A DNA stretch of 64,000 nt. It comes from Flavobacterium cerinum (GTDB lineage: Bacteria > Bacteroidota > Bacteroidia > Flavobacteriales > Flavobacteriaceae). The translations under genes were made by a program, and so were the position numbers. The stretch spans positions 124,001 to 188,000 of the forward strand of contig NZ_SBII01000001.1 in NCBI RefSeq assembly GCF_004028155.1, given 5' to 3'. Under the pieces are notes generated by a model. The model was not told the origin of the DNA, searched no databases, and saw only the letters and a list, made by a program, of their open reading frames with translations. How positions within the stretch are numbered: position 1 is the first letter of the stretch; every line of letters begins with the position of its first letter. This document shows positions 33,376-42,835 of this stretch, in pieces.

Positions 33376-36300
33376 ATGTTTAAATTTTACAAAAAGTCAA
33401 ATAAAAGATATCTTTTTGGCAAAGCAATGGCAGCAGTAATGCTGTTCTTTTTTTGTACACAGTTATCTTTTGCACAGGCTTCGGCCTACGGTTTTACACA
33501 AAATCAGGGAACTTATGTTCCTTTAACCGGAGCTACGATAATTGCACAAGCTGGGGCATTAACCGGAACTAATAGTATTGATTCTCAAAAGTATGAGCTT
33601 CCTGCAGGAACAATACCTTTCCCTTTTACAATCAGTAACCAGTCTTTTACAGGACTGTATGTTTATGCCGATGGGTTTGTAACTTTTGGACCAAATTTTA
33701 TCAATGGAAGTTCGCCTATATCAAATGCTGTTACAGAGTATGCGGGTGCAGTTTCGGCAGCAGCAGCAGATATTCATGCTTTATATGACCTGAATGGTCT
33801 TACAGGGAGTATTAGTTACAAAACTGAAGGCGTAGCACCAAACCGTGAGTTTGTTATCCAGTGGGAGCATTTCAGACCTTACTTAAGTTCAACTTCTACT
33901 TCAAGTCTGTTTGACTGGAATTTCCAGATAAGACTTAAAGAAAACAACGGTATTTCTATTGCTTATGATATGAAAGTAACAGGTACACCTACAAGTGCTT
34001 TGGTTCAGGTGGGTATCAGAACAGGATCGGCTACTGATTATAGTAACCGTTATTCGACAGGTACATCTTCGAGTAACTGGACATCATCTACAGCAGGAAG
34101 TTCAGCAACTTCAACTACTACTGTTAATTCCGGAACACTTCCTCCATCAGGATTTAGCTACAACTGGTCATCACCGTTGCCGTGTATATCACCTGTAGTA
34201 CAGCCAACAGTACTTAATCTTTCGAGCCAGGGTATTATTATTACAGGAACATTTACAAAGGCTGTTCCGGCAGCAGATAGTTATTTAGTACTGCGTACAC
34301 CAACAGGTACAGTACCTAATACACCAGTGAATGGAACTGTTTATACAGTTGCTGCTAATACTGCTTTAAATGCTAATGTAATTTACATAGGGAGCAATGC
34401 AACTTTTACTGATAATGCATTTAATGGTGTATTAGGTAATACAGACTATACTTATACTGTTTATGCTGTTAGTACTGCGTGTATTGGCGGTCCTATATAC
34501 AATGCAATAAGTCCCCTTACTGCTGATATAACCACATGTCCAGGGCCTATAAATACGTTGGATTCGGCGAATGTATCAAGTTCATCATTTGGTATCGTAT
34601 GGACACCTAATAATGGCAATGCACTACCTTTAACCTACAGTGTTGAGGTTTCTACCGTTTCAGATTTTGCTACCCAGATACCAGGATCTCCATTTACTGT
34701 TGCGGCACCAGCGGCTTCAATTAATATTCCGGGTTTATTAGCTTCAACAAAATATTTCTATCGTATAAAAGCTATTACAAGCTGCGGTACAGGATTAGCT
34801 TCTTCTATTAAAAATGTAACAACACTATGTGTAGCAGTTACAGCATTGAATGAAAATTTTGATGCTCTTACTTTTGGTGTACTGCCTTCCTGTTGGAGCA
34901 AGATTATAAGAGGATCAGGTACATCTTCAGCTAGCGTTGGAGCAAGTGTGAGTGCCGGATTCAGCCTCCCTGCTGCGATAAACCTTTATAACTCTAGCGC
35001 AAACACAAATACCGATGGCGTAGATGTTATACTTGTAACACCTACAATTAGTAACCTTAATGCAGGAACGCACAGGTTGAGGTTTAAAGCAAAAAGAGGT
35101 ACAGCTGTAGAGGGGAACGATATACAGATTGGTACACTTTCAGATAATTCTGCTACTGCTGTATTTACAGCTGTTGGCGGAGTAACTGTACTGACAACAG
35201 AATATAAAGAATATACAGTATACCTGACAGGTAATAATACAACAAACCAATTTTTAGGGTTTAAAAGAAAAGGATCGGCAGCAAATACAAATATATTTAT
35301 AGACGATGTTATATGGGAAGAAGCTCCTTCATGTCTTGAGCCTTTAAATCTTTCAGTGTCGGCAATTGCACCTAATAGTGCAACGGTTAGCTGGAATTTT
35401 GATGCTCATAGTACAGCACCAACTGATGGATATGAGTATTTTGTGTCTACAACAAATACAGCACCTACTGTGACTGATGTAGTTGTATCAACAAATTCTA
35501 CAACTGTTAATCTTGCATTATTGGCCAATGGTACTGCTCATTATGTTTTTGTGAGAAGTGTGTGTTCTTCAGCCAATAAAAGTGCCTGGAAAGTGATTGA
35601 TTTTAAAACAATACTTACCACGCCTGCACCATGGACCGAGACTTTCACGGGAACTTCTTTGCCAGGATGGGTTACAACGGGCTGGACTATTGGTGCTGAC
35701 AGAAGTGCTACAGGAAATACCGGAAGGAATATTTATAAAAACCTCTTTGGAACAACACCTGCAGGAGAGTTTAGTACAATAAATGTTGGTCCGCTGCCTG
35801 CTAATTCAGTATTAAGCTTTGATTATAAACAAGGTAATTATAATTCCCCATATACACCATTAACAGACTGGGGGAATTTTGAAGTACAGGTTTCAACAGA
35901 TTTTGGAGCTACCTGGACATCCCTGGCAGCTATAACCAATGAAGCGGGTACAGGAAGCTACATGGCAAAAACATATCCTCTTTCAGCTTATGAAAACATG
36001 TATGTATCGGTAAAAATAAAGGCTGCAAGAACCACCGGAGATTTTGACCTTTCCTTTGATAACTTCAAAATTGAAGCAAACAATACACCTGTAAGCCTTG
36101 CTATCGCAACACAAAATGCGGTGCCTGCACAAATTTCAGTACCTAATGGAACTTTACAGCTAATAGCTTCAGTTTTACCTACAGCAGCAAATCAAAATGT
36201 TATTTGGAGTATTACTTCAGGTAGTGAATTTGGAACCATAAACGCAAGCGGGCAAATTACAGCAACGGCTAATGGTACAGTAACTGTAAAAGCAGTAAGT

Positions 36301-37416
36301 ACTGTAAATGCGGCTGTGTTTAATATAATACAAGTAGTTATCAGCGGGCAAATTATACCAGTTGTAAGCCTTGTGATTTCCGTAGAAAATAATGCTGCTT
36401 CTGCAATTACTACAGCAAACGGAACGTTACAATTAGTAGCAACGGTTTTACCAGCGGCTGCAACTCAAAATATAATATGGAGTGTAGTTTCGGGAGCTGA
36501 GTTTGGTACTGTAAATGCAACGGGTCTTATAACTGCTACGGCTAACGGAATAGTAACAATTCAGGCAGTAAGTACAGAAGATGCTACGATTTTAGATACA
36601 ATTGAGATCGCTATCAGCGGACAAATTACACCAGTTGCAAGTGTTGTAATTTCGGTAGAAAATAATGCTGCTCCTGCAATTACTACAGCAAACGGAACTT
36701 TACAATTAGTAGCAACGGTTTTACCGGTTGCTGCAACTCAAAATGTAATATGGAGTGTGGTATCGGGAGCTGAGTTTGGTACTGTAAATGCAACGGGTCT
36801 TATAACTGCTACGGCTAACGGAATAGTAACAATTCAGGCAGTAAGTACAGAAGATGCTACGATTTTAGATACAATTGAGATCGCTATCAGCGGACAAATT
36901 ACACCAGTTGCAAGTGTTGTAATTTCGGTAGAAAATAATGCTGCTCCTGCAATTACTACAGCAAACGGAACTTTACAATTAGTAGCAACGGTTTTACCGG
37001 TTGCTGCAACTCAAAATGTAATATGGAGTGTGGTATCGGGAGCTGAGTTTGGTACTGTAAATGCAACGGGTCTTATAACTGCTACGGCTAACGGAATAGT
37101 AACAATTCAGGCAGTAAGTACAGAAGATGCTACAATTTTAGATACAATTGAGATCCTTATCAGCAATCAGGTGTTAGGAATAGATGAAGTAACTAAAGCA
37201 CAATTTGTTATTTATCCTAATCCGGCAGAAGCTGTTCTAACCATACAATCGGTTTTAGAAGTTGCTGCAGTAACAGTTTACAATTTACTTGGACAAACAA
37301 TGGCTATAGAGAATAACAATACAATTAATATCGAAAATTTATCTGTGGGTACATATATTATAAAAGTAGATTTTACAAATGGAAAATCTACGGCACAAAA
37401 AATCATAAAGAAATAA
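33376..37416 (+). CDS. Giant T9SS-secreted surface protein with FN3, cleaved-adhesin and Ig-like repeats
   Basis: The 1346-residue protein has a signal peptide (about residues 15-34, MAAVMLFFFCTQLSFAQ). An N-terminal beta domain leads to a fibronectin type III-like domain (about 390-480). Two cleaved-adhesin/choice-of-anchor-like domains follow (from about 487 and about 750; NENFDALTFGVLPSCW and TETFTGTSLPGW), with another FN3-like domain between them (about 650-745). Four Big_2/Ig-like repeats of about 90 residues (about 903-1267) come next. A type A sorting domain ends the protein (YPNPAEAVLTIQS, then GTYIIKVDF and KIIKK). It should be exported by T9SS and attached to or released from the cell surface, probably as an adhesin. 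Confidence 0.93.
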   Translation: MFKFYKKSNKRYLFGKAMAAVMLFFFCTQLSFAQASAYGFTQNQGTYVPLTGATIIAQAGALTGTNSIDSQKYELPAGTIPFPFTISNQSFTGLYVYADGFVTFGPNFINGSSPISNAVTEYAGAVSAAAADIHALYDLNGLTGSISYKTEGVAPNREFVIQWEHFRPYLSSTSTSSLFDWNFQIRLKENNGISIAYDMKVTGTPTSALVQVGIRTGSATDYSNRYSTGTSSSNWTSSTAGSSATSTTTVNSGTLPPSGFSYNWSSPLPCISPVVQPTVLNLSSQGIIITGTFTKAVPAADSYLVLRTPTGTVPNTPVNGTVYTVAANTALNANVIYIGSNATFTDNAFNGVLGNTDYTYTVYAVSTACIGGPIYNAISPLTADITTCPGPINTLDSANVSSSSFGIVWTPNNGNALPLTYSVEVSTVSDFATQIPGSPFTVAAPAASINIPGLLASTKYFYRIKAITSCGTGLASSIKNVTTLCVAVTALNENFDALTFGVLPSCWSKIIRGSGTSSASVGASVSAGFSLPAAINLYNSSANTNTDGVDVILVTPTISNLNAGTHRLRFKAKRGTAVEGNDIQIGTLSDNSATAVFTAVGGVTVLTTEYKEYTVYLTGNNTTNQFLGFKRKGSAANTNIFIDDVIWEEAPSCLEPLNLSVSAIAPNSATVSWNFDAHSTAPTDGYEYFVSTTNTAPTVTDVVVSTNSTTVNLALLANGTAHYVFVRSVCSSANKSAWKVIDFKTILTTPAPWTETFTGTSLPGWVTTGWTIGADRSATGNTGRNIYKNLFGTTPAGEFSTINVGPLPANSVLSFDYKQGNYNSPYTPLTDWGNFEVQVSTDFGATWTSLAAITNEAGTGSYMAKTYPLSAYENMYVSVKIKAARTTGDFDLSFDNFKIEANNTPVSLAIATQNAVPAQISVPNGTLQLIASVLPTAANQNVIWSITSGSEFGTINASGQITATANGTVTVKAVSTVNAAVFNIIQVVISGQIIPVVSLVISVENNAASAITTANGTLQLVATVLPAAATQNIIWSVVSGAEFGTVNATGLITATANGIVTIQAVSTEDATILDTIEIAISGQITPVASVVISVENNAAPAITTANGTLQLVATVLPVAATQNVIWSVVSGAEFGTVNATGLITATANGIVTIQAVSTEDATILDTIEIAISGQITPVASVVISVENNAAPAITTANGTLQLVATVLPVAATQNVIWSVVSGAEFGTVNATGLITATANGIVTIQAVSTEDATILDTIEILISNQVLGIDEVTKAQFVIYPNPAEAVLTIQSVLEVAAVTVYNLLGQTMAIENNNTINIENLSVGTYIIKVDFTNGKSTAQKIIKK
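36085..37176 (+). repeat. Tandem 273-bp coding repeats (Ig-like units)
   Basis: Four in-frame units begin near 36085, 36358, 36631 and 36904 with a 273-bp (91-codon) period. Units 3 and 4 are identical at DNA level for about the first 230 bp. Unit 2 is highly similar and unit 1 clearly diverged. Confidence 0.95.
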
Positions 37417-37437
37417 TCTGAATTTTCTTTGTTTTTG

Positions 37438-37467
37438 AAACCGCCTAATTCGTTAGGCGGTTTTTTT
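37438..37467 (+). terminator. Terminator after the T9SS protein gene
   Basis: AAACCGCCTAA (37438-37448) pairs with TTAGGCGGTTT (37453-37463) around a TTCG tetraloop and is followed by T. Confidence 0.93.
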
Positions 37468-37522
37468 GTTAAACTGTTTGTAATAGGCACATTTTTAAAT
37501 TAATTGCTCTATATTGCCCGGT

Positions 37523-37909
37523 ATGAAAAACAAAAGAGATAGTAAAAGGTATATCATCAGCTGCTTAACTGTAGCGATAGTGTCTTTGTTATTATTTTTT
37601 GTTTCCTGCCCTGTTAAGAACAGTATCGCAGAGATTTTAGACCTGCCAATCGCCAAGACTTTAAACCCTTCTAAGTCGGTTTCTTCCGGTACTTATAAAA
37701 CCTGTAACGTTTACGGGCATCATACTGTTAAACAGTTAAAATCTGTCAAAAAATTAGAGGTTCTATTACCTTTTCATCTAAGGGACTTTAGTGATCCTTT
37801 ACTTTTTGTAAACAAACCTGTTGAGATTTATAAACAAAATCAACCAGGTAATGTTTCGAAAATTCCTTTTTACATTTTATACCAAAACATAAAAGACTTT
37901 ATCGTTTAG
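37523..37909 (+). CDS. Small membrane-anchored or lipoprotein-like hypothetical protein
   Basis: The ATG at 37523 gives 128 residues. One hydrophobic segment (YIISCLTVAIVSLLLFFVSC) is followed by a basic soluble tail of about 95 residues with a CNVYGHHTVKQLKSVKKLEV stretch. The FVSC could be a lipobox, or the segment may be a membrane anchor. No family was recognised. It lies 71 bp before the DoxD-DoxA gene on the same strand and may work with it. Confidence 0.7.
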   Translation: MKNKRDSKRYIISCLTVAIVSLLLFFVSCPVKNSIAEILDLPIAKTLNPSKSVSSGTYKTCNVYGHHTVKQLKSVKKLEVLLPFHLRDFSDPLLFVNKPVEIYKQNQPGNVSKIPFYILYQNIKDFIV

Positions 37910-37980
37910 ATACTTAAAGTTGAGTTAGTAAGCCGCCTTTTTAAAGATGTGGCGCATGTTTTATTATAATAAATGTAAAA

Positions 37981-39006
37981 ATGAAATCAGAAAATATTGA
38001 ATTAAAAAACAACTTTTATGTAGCCGGGAGTATAACTTTTGCTTTGCGAATGGTTATTGGATGGACTTATTTCTCAGCTTTTTGGAGAAGATTGGTCTTA
38101 GAGAATAAATTAGATCAGGAGGCAGCAGGATACATAGGCGAAAAGTTTAATCACTTTTTACCAAATGCGTTAGGGATCAAACCCATTATAGAATACCTCG
38201 TACTTAATCCCGATGCTTTATGGTGGGCGATGACCATCTTTACAATTGTAGAAGCGATAGTAGGCTTGTTTTTGATACTTGGACTTTTTACTAGGCTTAT
38301 GAGTATTGGTGTTTTTGCTTTGGCAATGGGTATCCTTCTAGGGTCAGGGTGGTTAGGTACGACATGCCTTGACGAATGGCAGATAGGTGTCCTGGGAATT
38401 GCCGGAGGATTTACTTTATTTTTATCAGGAAGTGGTAAATATTCCTTTGATAACTGGATGATGTGTAAAGGATATCCCTTCACGAATAAAAAAGTTTTTG
38501 CCCTCTTGGGATCTGGAAACTTGCCTGTTCAGTGGAATAGATTTTATAAAATTGTATTTGCCGGTTCTGTAGCTATACTTTTCATGACCCTTTTTACCAA
38601 TCAGTATTTTCATGGCGGGGTATATGGAACGCTGCACAATAAATCGGTTAAGCCGAAAGTAGAAGTTACCGATGCTAAAATCGAAAACGGAATGTTGTCA
38701 TTTACAGTTAATCGTGTAGAAGGTGCAGATGTTTATGGTTCATTTTTAATTGGTATAACGGTTGTTGATAAAGAGAATAATCCTGTCTTTGATTTAGACG
38801 GTAAAGCCTTATCTCAATTACCTAAAACAGCAATCATCAATAAATATGTGGCAAAAGTAAAACCGGGTAAACACAGTATGATTATTCCGCTGGGAGCAAA
38901 GGCCAAACTTCAATTTAAAGATGTTGTATTTGAGAGTAAACATTCAGGACACAAAGTCTTGCTTACAGATATTAGCGGTACTGTTTGGGAAAGCAGTATT
39001 GAATAA
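37981..39006 (+). CDS. DoxD-DoxA fusion membrane protein (TQO small-subunit-like)
   Basis: The 341-residue protein has an N-terminal DoxD-like membrane domain (about 1-200; four to five helices, ALRMVIGWTYFSAFWRRL and GLFTRLMSIGVFALAMGILL). A C-terminal soluble domain resembling DoxA follows (about 215-341, VTDAKIENGMLSFTVNRVEG). In Acidianus these are separate subunits of thiosulfate:quinone oxidoreductase. In Bacteroidota the fused form is common and its reaction is not established. It is bounded by a perfect palindromic terminator. Confidence 0.85.
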   Translation: MKSENIELKNNFYVAGSITFALRMVIGWTYFSAFWRRLVLENKLDQEAAGYIGEKFNHFLPNALGIKPIIEYLVLNPDALWWAMTIFTIVEAIVGLFLILGLFTRLMSIGVFALAMGILLGSGWLGTTCLDEWQIGVLGIAGGFTLFLSGSGKYSFDNWMMCKGYPFTNKKVFALLGSGNLPVQWNRFYKIVFAGSVAILFMTLFTNQYFHGGVYGTLHNKSVKPKVEVTDAKIENGMLSFTVNRVEGADVYGSFLIGITVVDKENNPVFDLDGKALSQLPKTAIINKYVAKVKPGKHSMIIPLGAKAKLQFKDVVFESKHSGHKVLLTDISGTVWESSIE

Positions 39007-39010
39007 TAGT

Positions 39011-39052
39011 TATAATAAAAAAGGCAGCCAATTGGCTGCCTTTTTTATTATA
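39011..39052. terminator. 42-bp perfect palindrome, bidirectional terminator
   Basis: An uninterrupted palindrome centred between 39031 and 39032 (core GGCAGCCAATTGGCTGCC, flanked by A6 and T6 and by TATAAT and ATTATA) lies between two converging genes. Confidence 0.93.
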
Positions 39053-39065
39053 AACAAAGGTATTT

Positions 39066-40115
39066 TTATAGTAATTCCATTTCCTGATCTTCACCCGGAG
39101 TTGTTCTTCTTACGTTAACTACTTTTCCGTTTTCATCGATTACAAAAGCTACAAATTCTATTTTAGAAGTATTAGCAACATTAGCAGGTACTGCTACATT
39201 AAATGATCTTTTGTATGTGTTGGAAAAAGTTGTCTGGCTTCCGTCAATACTTTCTCCTAAAATAGGAGTAAGGCAGGCACGAAGTACATGGTTGTGTACA
39301 AAGTCTTTAAGGATATCTTCACCATTGTAGTAAGTAGTATAATTATGCTGATCATAAATAAGACCATTTTCTAATACATATACTACAAGCTTAAGGTTGT
39401 TTGTAAAGTCTTTACCAAACATCACATTAACATCCATAGTTATTGTACCATTAGCTACTGATGAAGTCATGGCAAGCCCTAATCTAGGGTTTATGCCCTG
39501 GGTCATACCAATAGCCTGGTTAAGGTTGTTTGGTTCAGGGAACTTCCATTGTGTAGTACGGTTCAGGAAGCCTTTAGGATACCCATCTGCACCTAAAATG
39601 TTTTCCAGTTCCTGTGCATCATAGTTATAAGGGTCATAATTAGCATCAGATACGTTAGAGCTTGGCCTGTGTATTGCCACTGCAATAGCATCTTCTGTTT
39701 GCTGATGTACAAGTTCTACCCCATAAGCTACACGTGGGCAATAGCCACACCATACACCTGTATAGTCTTCAATAAGCATCTTTTTCCTGAAATTAATAAC
39801 AGTACCGTCGTGGAAGCTTATCAATAATGGATCGGATGTTACAGTATAATACTTGGCTGTAACTTCAAAATTGCCAACAGTTGCAGAACTAAATGTATTG
39901 CCTTCTATTGGAGCGCCATCTATAAAAAATTCCGCGTCATCGGTAAGGTCATTACCTTCTTTGTCTTTAACGGTAAAAGTTATTGTTTCACCAAATTTTT
40001 TCACTGAGCTGTCTGCAGTAAGTATAATAGCATCATATGAATTTAATATTTCATAATCTGTAGAGCAGCCTGCAAAAAGCGAAACGATAAAAAGCAGGAT
40101 AAGATTCTTTTTCAT
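39066..40115 (-). CDS. Omp28-like lipoprotein with thioredoxin fold
   Basis: The 349-residue protein has an SPII signal (MKKNLILLFIVSLFAGCSTD), a PKD/Ig-like region (about 30-105) and a thioredoxin-like domain with the active-site-like TGVWCGYCPRVAYG near residue 123. This order matches the Omp28 family of Bacteroidota outer membrane proteins. A CxxC in this setting suggests a role in extracytoplasmic disulfide handling. It is followed on the same strand by two T9SS proteins that lie upstream of it in transcription. Confidence 0.9.
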   Translation of the reverse strand: MKKNLILLFIVSLFAGCSTDYEILNSYDAIILTADSSVKKFGETITFTVKDKEGNDLTDDAEFFIDGAPIEGNTFSSATVGNFEVTAKYYTVTSDPLLISFHDGTVINFRKKMLIEDYTGVWCGYCPRVAYGVELVHQQTEDAIAVAIHRPSSNVSDANYDPYNYDAQELENILGADGYPKGFLNRTTQWKFPEPNNLNQAIGMTQGINPRLGLAMTSSVANGTITMDVNVMFGKDFTNNLKLVVYVLENGLIYDQHNYTTYYNGEDILKDFVHNHVLRACLTPILGESIDGSQTTFSNTYKRSFNVAVPANVANTSKIEFVAFVIDENGKVVNVRRTTPGEDQEMELL

Positions 40116-40166
40116 TGTATTATTTATTGTGCGCAGTAGTAATTAACAACGCTAAGATGGAGTAAA

Positions 40167-40922
40167 TTAGTTCTTAACAACTCTTATTTGTGAAGTTTTG
40201 TTCTCTTCGTTAGTGAATCTTGTAATGTATACACCATTCGAAAGGCCAGAAACATCTACAGATTGAGAACCATTTATAATTGCAGCAGTTTTAATGATCT
40301 GTCCGTTAATGTTAAACATTTCAAGTTTAGCATTTTGTGTTGCAGTTACATCTAAACTATTTTTAACTACAGTACTGTTTAATGTAATCCCTATGTTTTT
40401 TAATGAAGCAAAATCAGCTGTACCGGCAGTAAAATTCTTATCGTAAATATAGGTGAAAGTAAATAAAGGTTCTCCAATAATTACACCTTCATTAGTATAT
40501 TGTATAACAGCGATTTTGTATTTTACAGGAACATTTGTATCTATCCCTGGGTTGTTATTCCAAAAGTGATCTACTTCATTATTTGATGCGCCCGGTGCTA
40601 ATGTCAATCCGAATCCACCTTCTGTATTGTTTGATGGCACGGTTTTGCCTACTGTAACGTTATCAAAACACTGTTCACCAAAGCAAAACTGCACCTCAGA
40701 TCCTGAGGCATTAGTCATTTCTTCAATTCTTAATTTAAGATTGATAGGAGCATTAGAAGTATTGGTTACAGTTAATCTCAATTCTGCTGCTGCCATCGGC
40801 AGTAGCTTGTTAGTTGTGTATACATAACCGTTTGGTATAGGCTCGCCATTTCCTTCTACAGAAATTTGTGCTTGCGTTAAAGTAGTAAGTAATAAACTTG
40901 CAATCAGGATAATTTTTTTCAT
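40167..40922 (-). CDS. T9SS-secreted protein, small
   Basis: From the second ATG (complement of 40920-40922) the protein has 251 residues, with a signal peptide (MKKIILIASLLLTTLTQAQI) and a beta-rich domain (about 20-165). A type A sorting domain ends it (SLKNIGITLNSTVVKN, then KLEMFNINGQIIKTAAII, GVYITRFTNEENKTSQIRVV). Two Cys (CFGEQCF near residue 81) could form a disulfide. The role is unknown; it lies between two CxxC-containing neighbours. Confidence 0.87.
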   Translation of the reverse strand: MKKIILIASLLLTTLTQAQISVEGNGEPIPNGYVYTTNKLLPMAAAELRLTVTNTSNAPINLKLRIEEMTNASGSEVQFCFGEQCFDNVTVGKTVPSNNTEGGFGLTLAPGASNNEVDHFWNNNPGIDTNVPVKYKIAVIQYTNEGVIIGEPLFTFTYIYDKNFTAGTADFASLKNIGITLNSTVVKNSLDVTATQNAKLEMFNINGQIIKTAAIINGSQSVDVSGLSNGVYITRFTNEENKTSQIRVVKN

Positions 40923-40959
40923 AATCAAGTAATTTTATTTGTATTCGCATTTAATTAAA

Positions 40960-40990
40960 AAGGCTACCGGAAACCTTTTCCGGTAGCATC
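40960..40990 (-). terminator. Terminator after the thioredoxin T9SS gene
   Basis: GCTACCGGAAA (40963-40973) pairs with its inverse (40977-40987) around three bases. On the minus strand it is followed by TTTTT. Confidence 0.88.
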
Positions 40991-41021
40991 TTTTTGGATA
41001 TTCTTGTTAAAGCGTTACAGC

Positions 41022-42500
41022 TTATTTGATGATAATTTTCTCAACTCTTTGAGATTTTTCACCTTTTATTTTAGCAATATAGATACCGCTTTGTAAAGTA
41101 CTTAAGTTGATAGAATCACCATCTTTAATATCTTTAGCAGTATGTACAGTTTTTCCTGTCATATCGATAACTGTTACATTAAGAGTTTCCTGAGTTGTAA
41201 AGTTAACGATACCTGTTGTAGGATTAGGGAACATTGTAAAACTAGCATCTGCAAAAGTTTCATTCTCTAATACACCATTAGTTCTGAATGCTTTGTTAAA
41301 GCTTGTTGATGCACCAAAGTTACCTACTCCCTGAAGGAATACTTGAGCGTCGTTAGAATAGATGATCATTCCATGTCCTAATTCACTGTTTCCAGAATTC
41401 CATCCATTGTTTCCACTGTCTTTCATAACTACAGTGTGGCATTGTGGAGTTGTTCCCGGGATAGTAACCCAGCTTGTCATTCTTTTGTCAGCATCGGCAG
41501 CTGTGTAAGGTCCGCCAGAAGCAACAACTGTACCTGCTTCATCTTTAATTTCCCAAGTTATTTCAGTTGGTTTGTTATCTGTAAATACATCAACTCTTAG
41601 CATATTATTTTCAGCTGCAGTTGGGTATCCAAAATCAACTGTAGCAACAGTAAGCTCTGCATTTGCAGCTGCACCACCATTAAGAGAAGTAAGCTCTACT
41701 TTATAAGTTGCACCAAGATCTAGAGTTACATTGTTAAATGTAATAGATGCAGGAGTTGCAAATTGAGCAAGGTTACCAGTATAGTCCTGTTCAGCAATAA
41801 TAGCGTTGTCTTTTTTCAATACTACGTGAGCACCGGTAACGTTGTTATTACCAAAGTTTTTAAGCTTAGCTACTATATTTTGAGTTTCTCCGGAAGCACA
41901 GATTGTTATTTTAGAACCGCTTTCAATTTTTCCATGGTTAGCAATACCTGTTAAGGTTTGGCATTCCTGGATACTGTTTCTAAGTTCAAGAGCTGTTTCC
42001 TGATCTACCAGTTTTGTAGTTTTTGTTTCCTTACAAATTCTGTACATCTGAGGGAAATACTCTACTTTATATTTGTTGTCAGCACCAAGGTTCATTGCTG
42101 CGGTATCTTCAATAATAGGGTAAGGGCTTCCTAGAGTCCAGTTACCTCTTGTAACTGCTTTACCAGCAACCTGAATTCCATACAAGTTATCTTTAACAGT
42201 GTTTTGAATATCACCTTCTATAAAGAATACACCAATTTCATCAGATCCGTTTAGTCCGTAAGCTTCATAAAGATCTGCCATTGCATGTGTTTGGTGATAG
42301 TTCCAGCATGGTAGGCACCATGTAGCAGAAAAATCGATGATAACACTTTTTCCGTTATCAAGATAATCAGCATATAATGAGTGTTCTTGTTCTAGAAGAT
42401 CTGTAGCTGTAAAATCCGGAGCTATAGACCCGTCAGCAAGTTGAGCATTAGCGCTAAGACCAGCTGCTAATAGCAATCCTAAGAGTAAAGGTTTTTTCAT
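41022..42500 (-). CDS. T9SS-secreted protein with TlpA-like thioredoxin domain
   Basis: The ATG complementary to 42498-42500 gives 492 residues, with a signal peptide (MKKPLLLGLLLAAGLSANAQ). An AhpC/TlpA-type thioredoxin domain follows (about 22-180, IDFSATWCLPCWNYHQ active site near residue 60). A CARDB-like region (about 190-300), a beta domain and a type A sorting domain (about 420-492, FTMFPNPTTGIVNFTTQ to KIIIK) complete it. A CLPC pair in a cell-surface protein points to redox chemistry outside the cell. The longer start at 42545 would add a basic leader that is not signal-like. Confidence 0.9.
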   Translation of the reverse strand: MKKPLLLGLLLAAGLSANAQLADGSIAPDFTATDLLEQEHSLYADYLDNGKSVIIDFSATWCLPCWNYHQTHAMADLYEAYGLNGSDEIGVFFIEGDIQNTVKDNLYGIQVAGKAVTRGNWTLGSPYPIIEDTAAMNLGADNKYKVEYFPQMYRICKETKTTKLVDQETALELRNSIQECQTLTGIANHGKIESGSKITICASGETQNIVAKLKNFGNNNVTGAHVVLKKDNAIIAEQDYTGNLAQFATPASITFNNVTLDLGATYKVELTSLNGGAAANAELTVATVDFGYPTAAENNMLRVDVFTDNKPTEITWEIKDEAGTVVASGGPYTAADADKRMTSWVTIPGTTPQCHTVVMKDSGNNGWNSGNSELGHGMIIYSNDAQVFLQGVGNFGASTSFNKAFRTNGVLENETFADASFTMFPNPTTGIVNFTTQETLNVTVIDMTGKTVHTAKDIKDGDSINLSTLQSGIYIAKIKGEKSQRVEKIIIK

Positions 42501-42835
42501 GGTAAGAATGGTTAATAGTTTTTTAGTTTTTTTTAAATGAATCAAATTAAGTTTCTATGCGTTAAGCATATATAAACTAAATGTAATTTTTTTCGAAATT
42601 ATACAAAAAAATAACACCACAAAACATTTTAGATAAATAACACAAAAAAAAGTTGAAATTTGATGTTTTTTTTGATAATTCTACTAATCCTATAGAGTTT
42701 AATCAACGAAAAATGCAATATTTTTGGCTTTTTATAGCATTCTTTTTCATTTTTAATCATACGTATTACTATTAGCTGTTATTTTTTTTTTAATATTGTC
42801 CACGCAATTAAAATGCCCATTAAAATTTAATAACT
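42501..42835. other. Divergent intergenic region of the thioredoxin cluster
   Basis: This 335-bp AT-rich gap separates the minus-strand T9SS group from the plus-strand TlpA-DUF6029 pair. The only promoter-like sign is a near-consensus -7 (TAATATTG, 42791-42798) for the right side. No RNA gene or open frame is evident. Confidence 0.5.

Noticed and set aside
36085..37176. CRISPR-like array
   Set aside because: The units are 273 bp, in frame and coding, so they are protein domain repeats.
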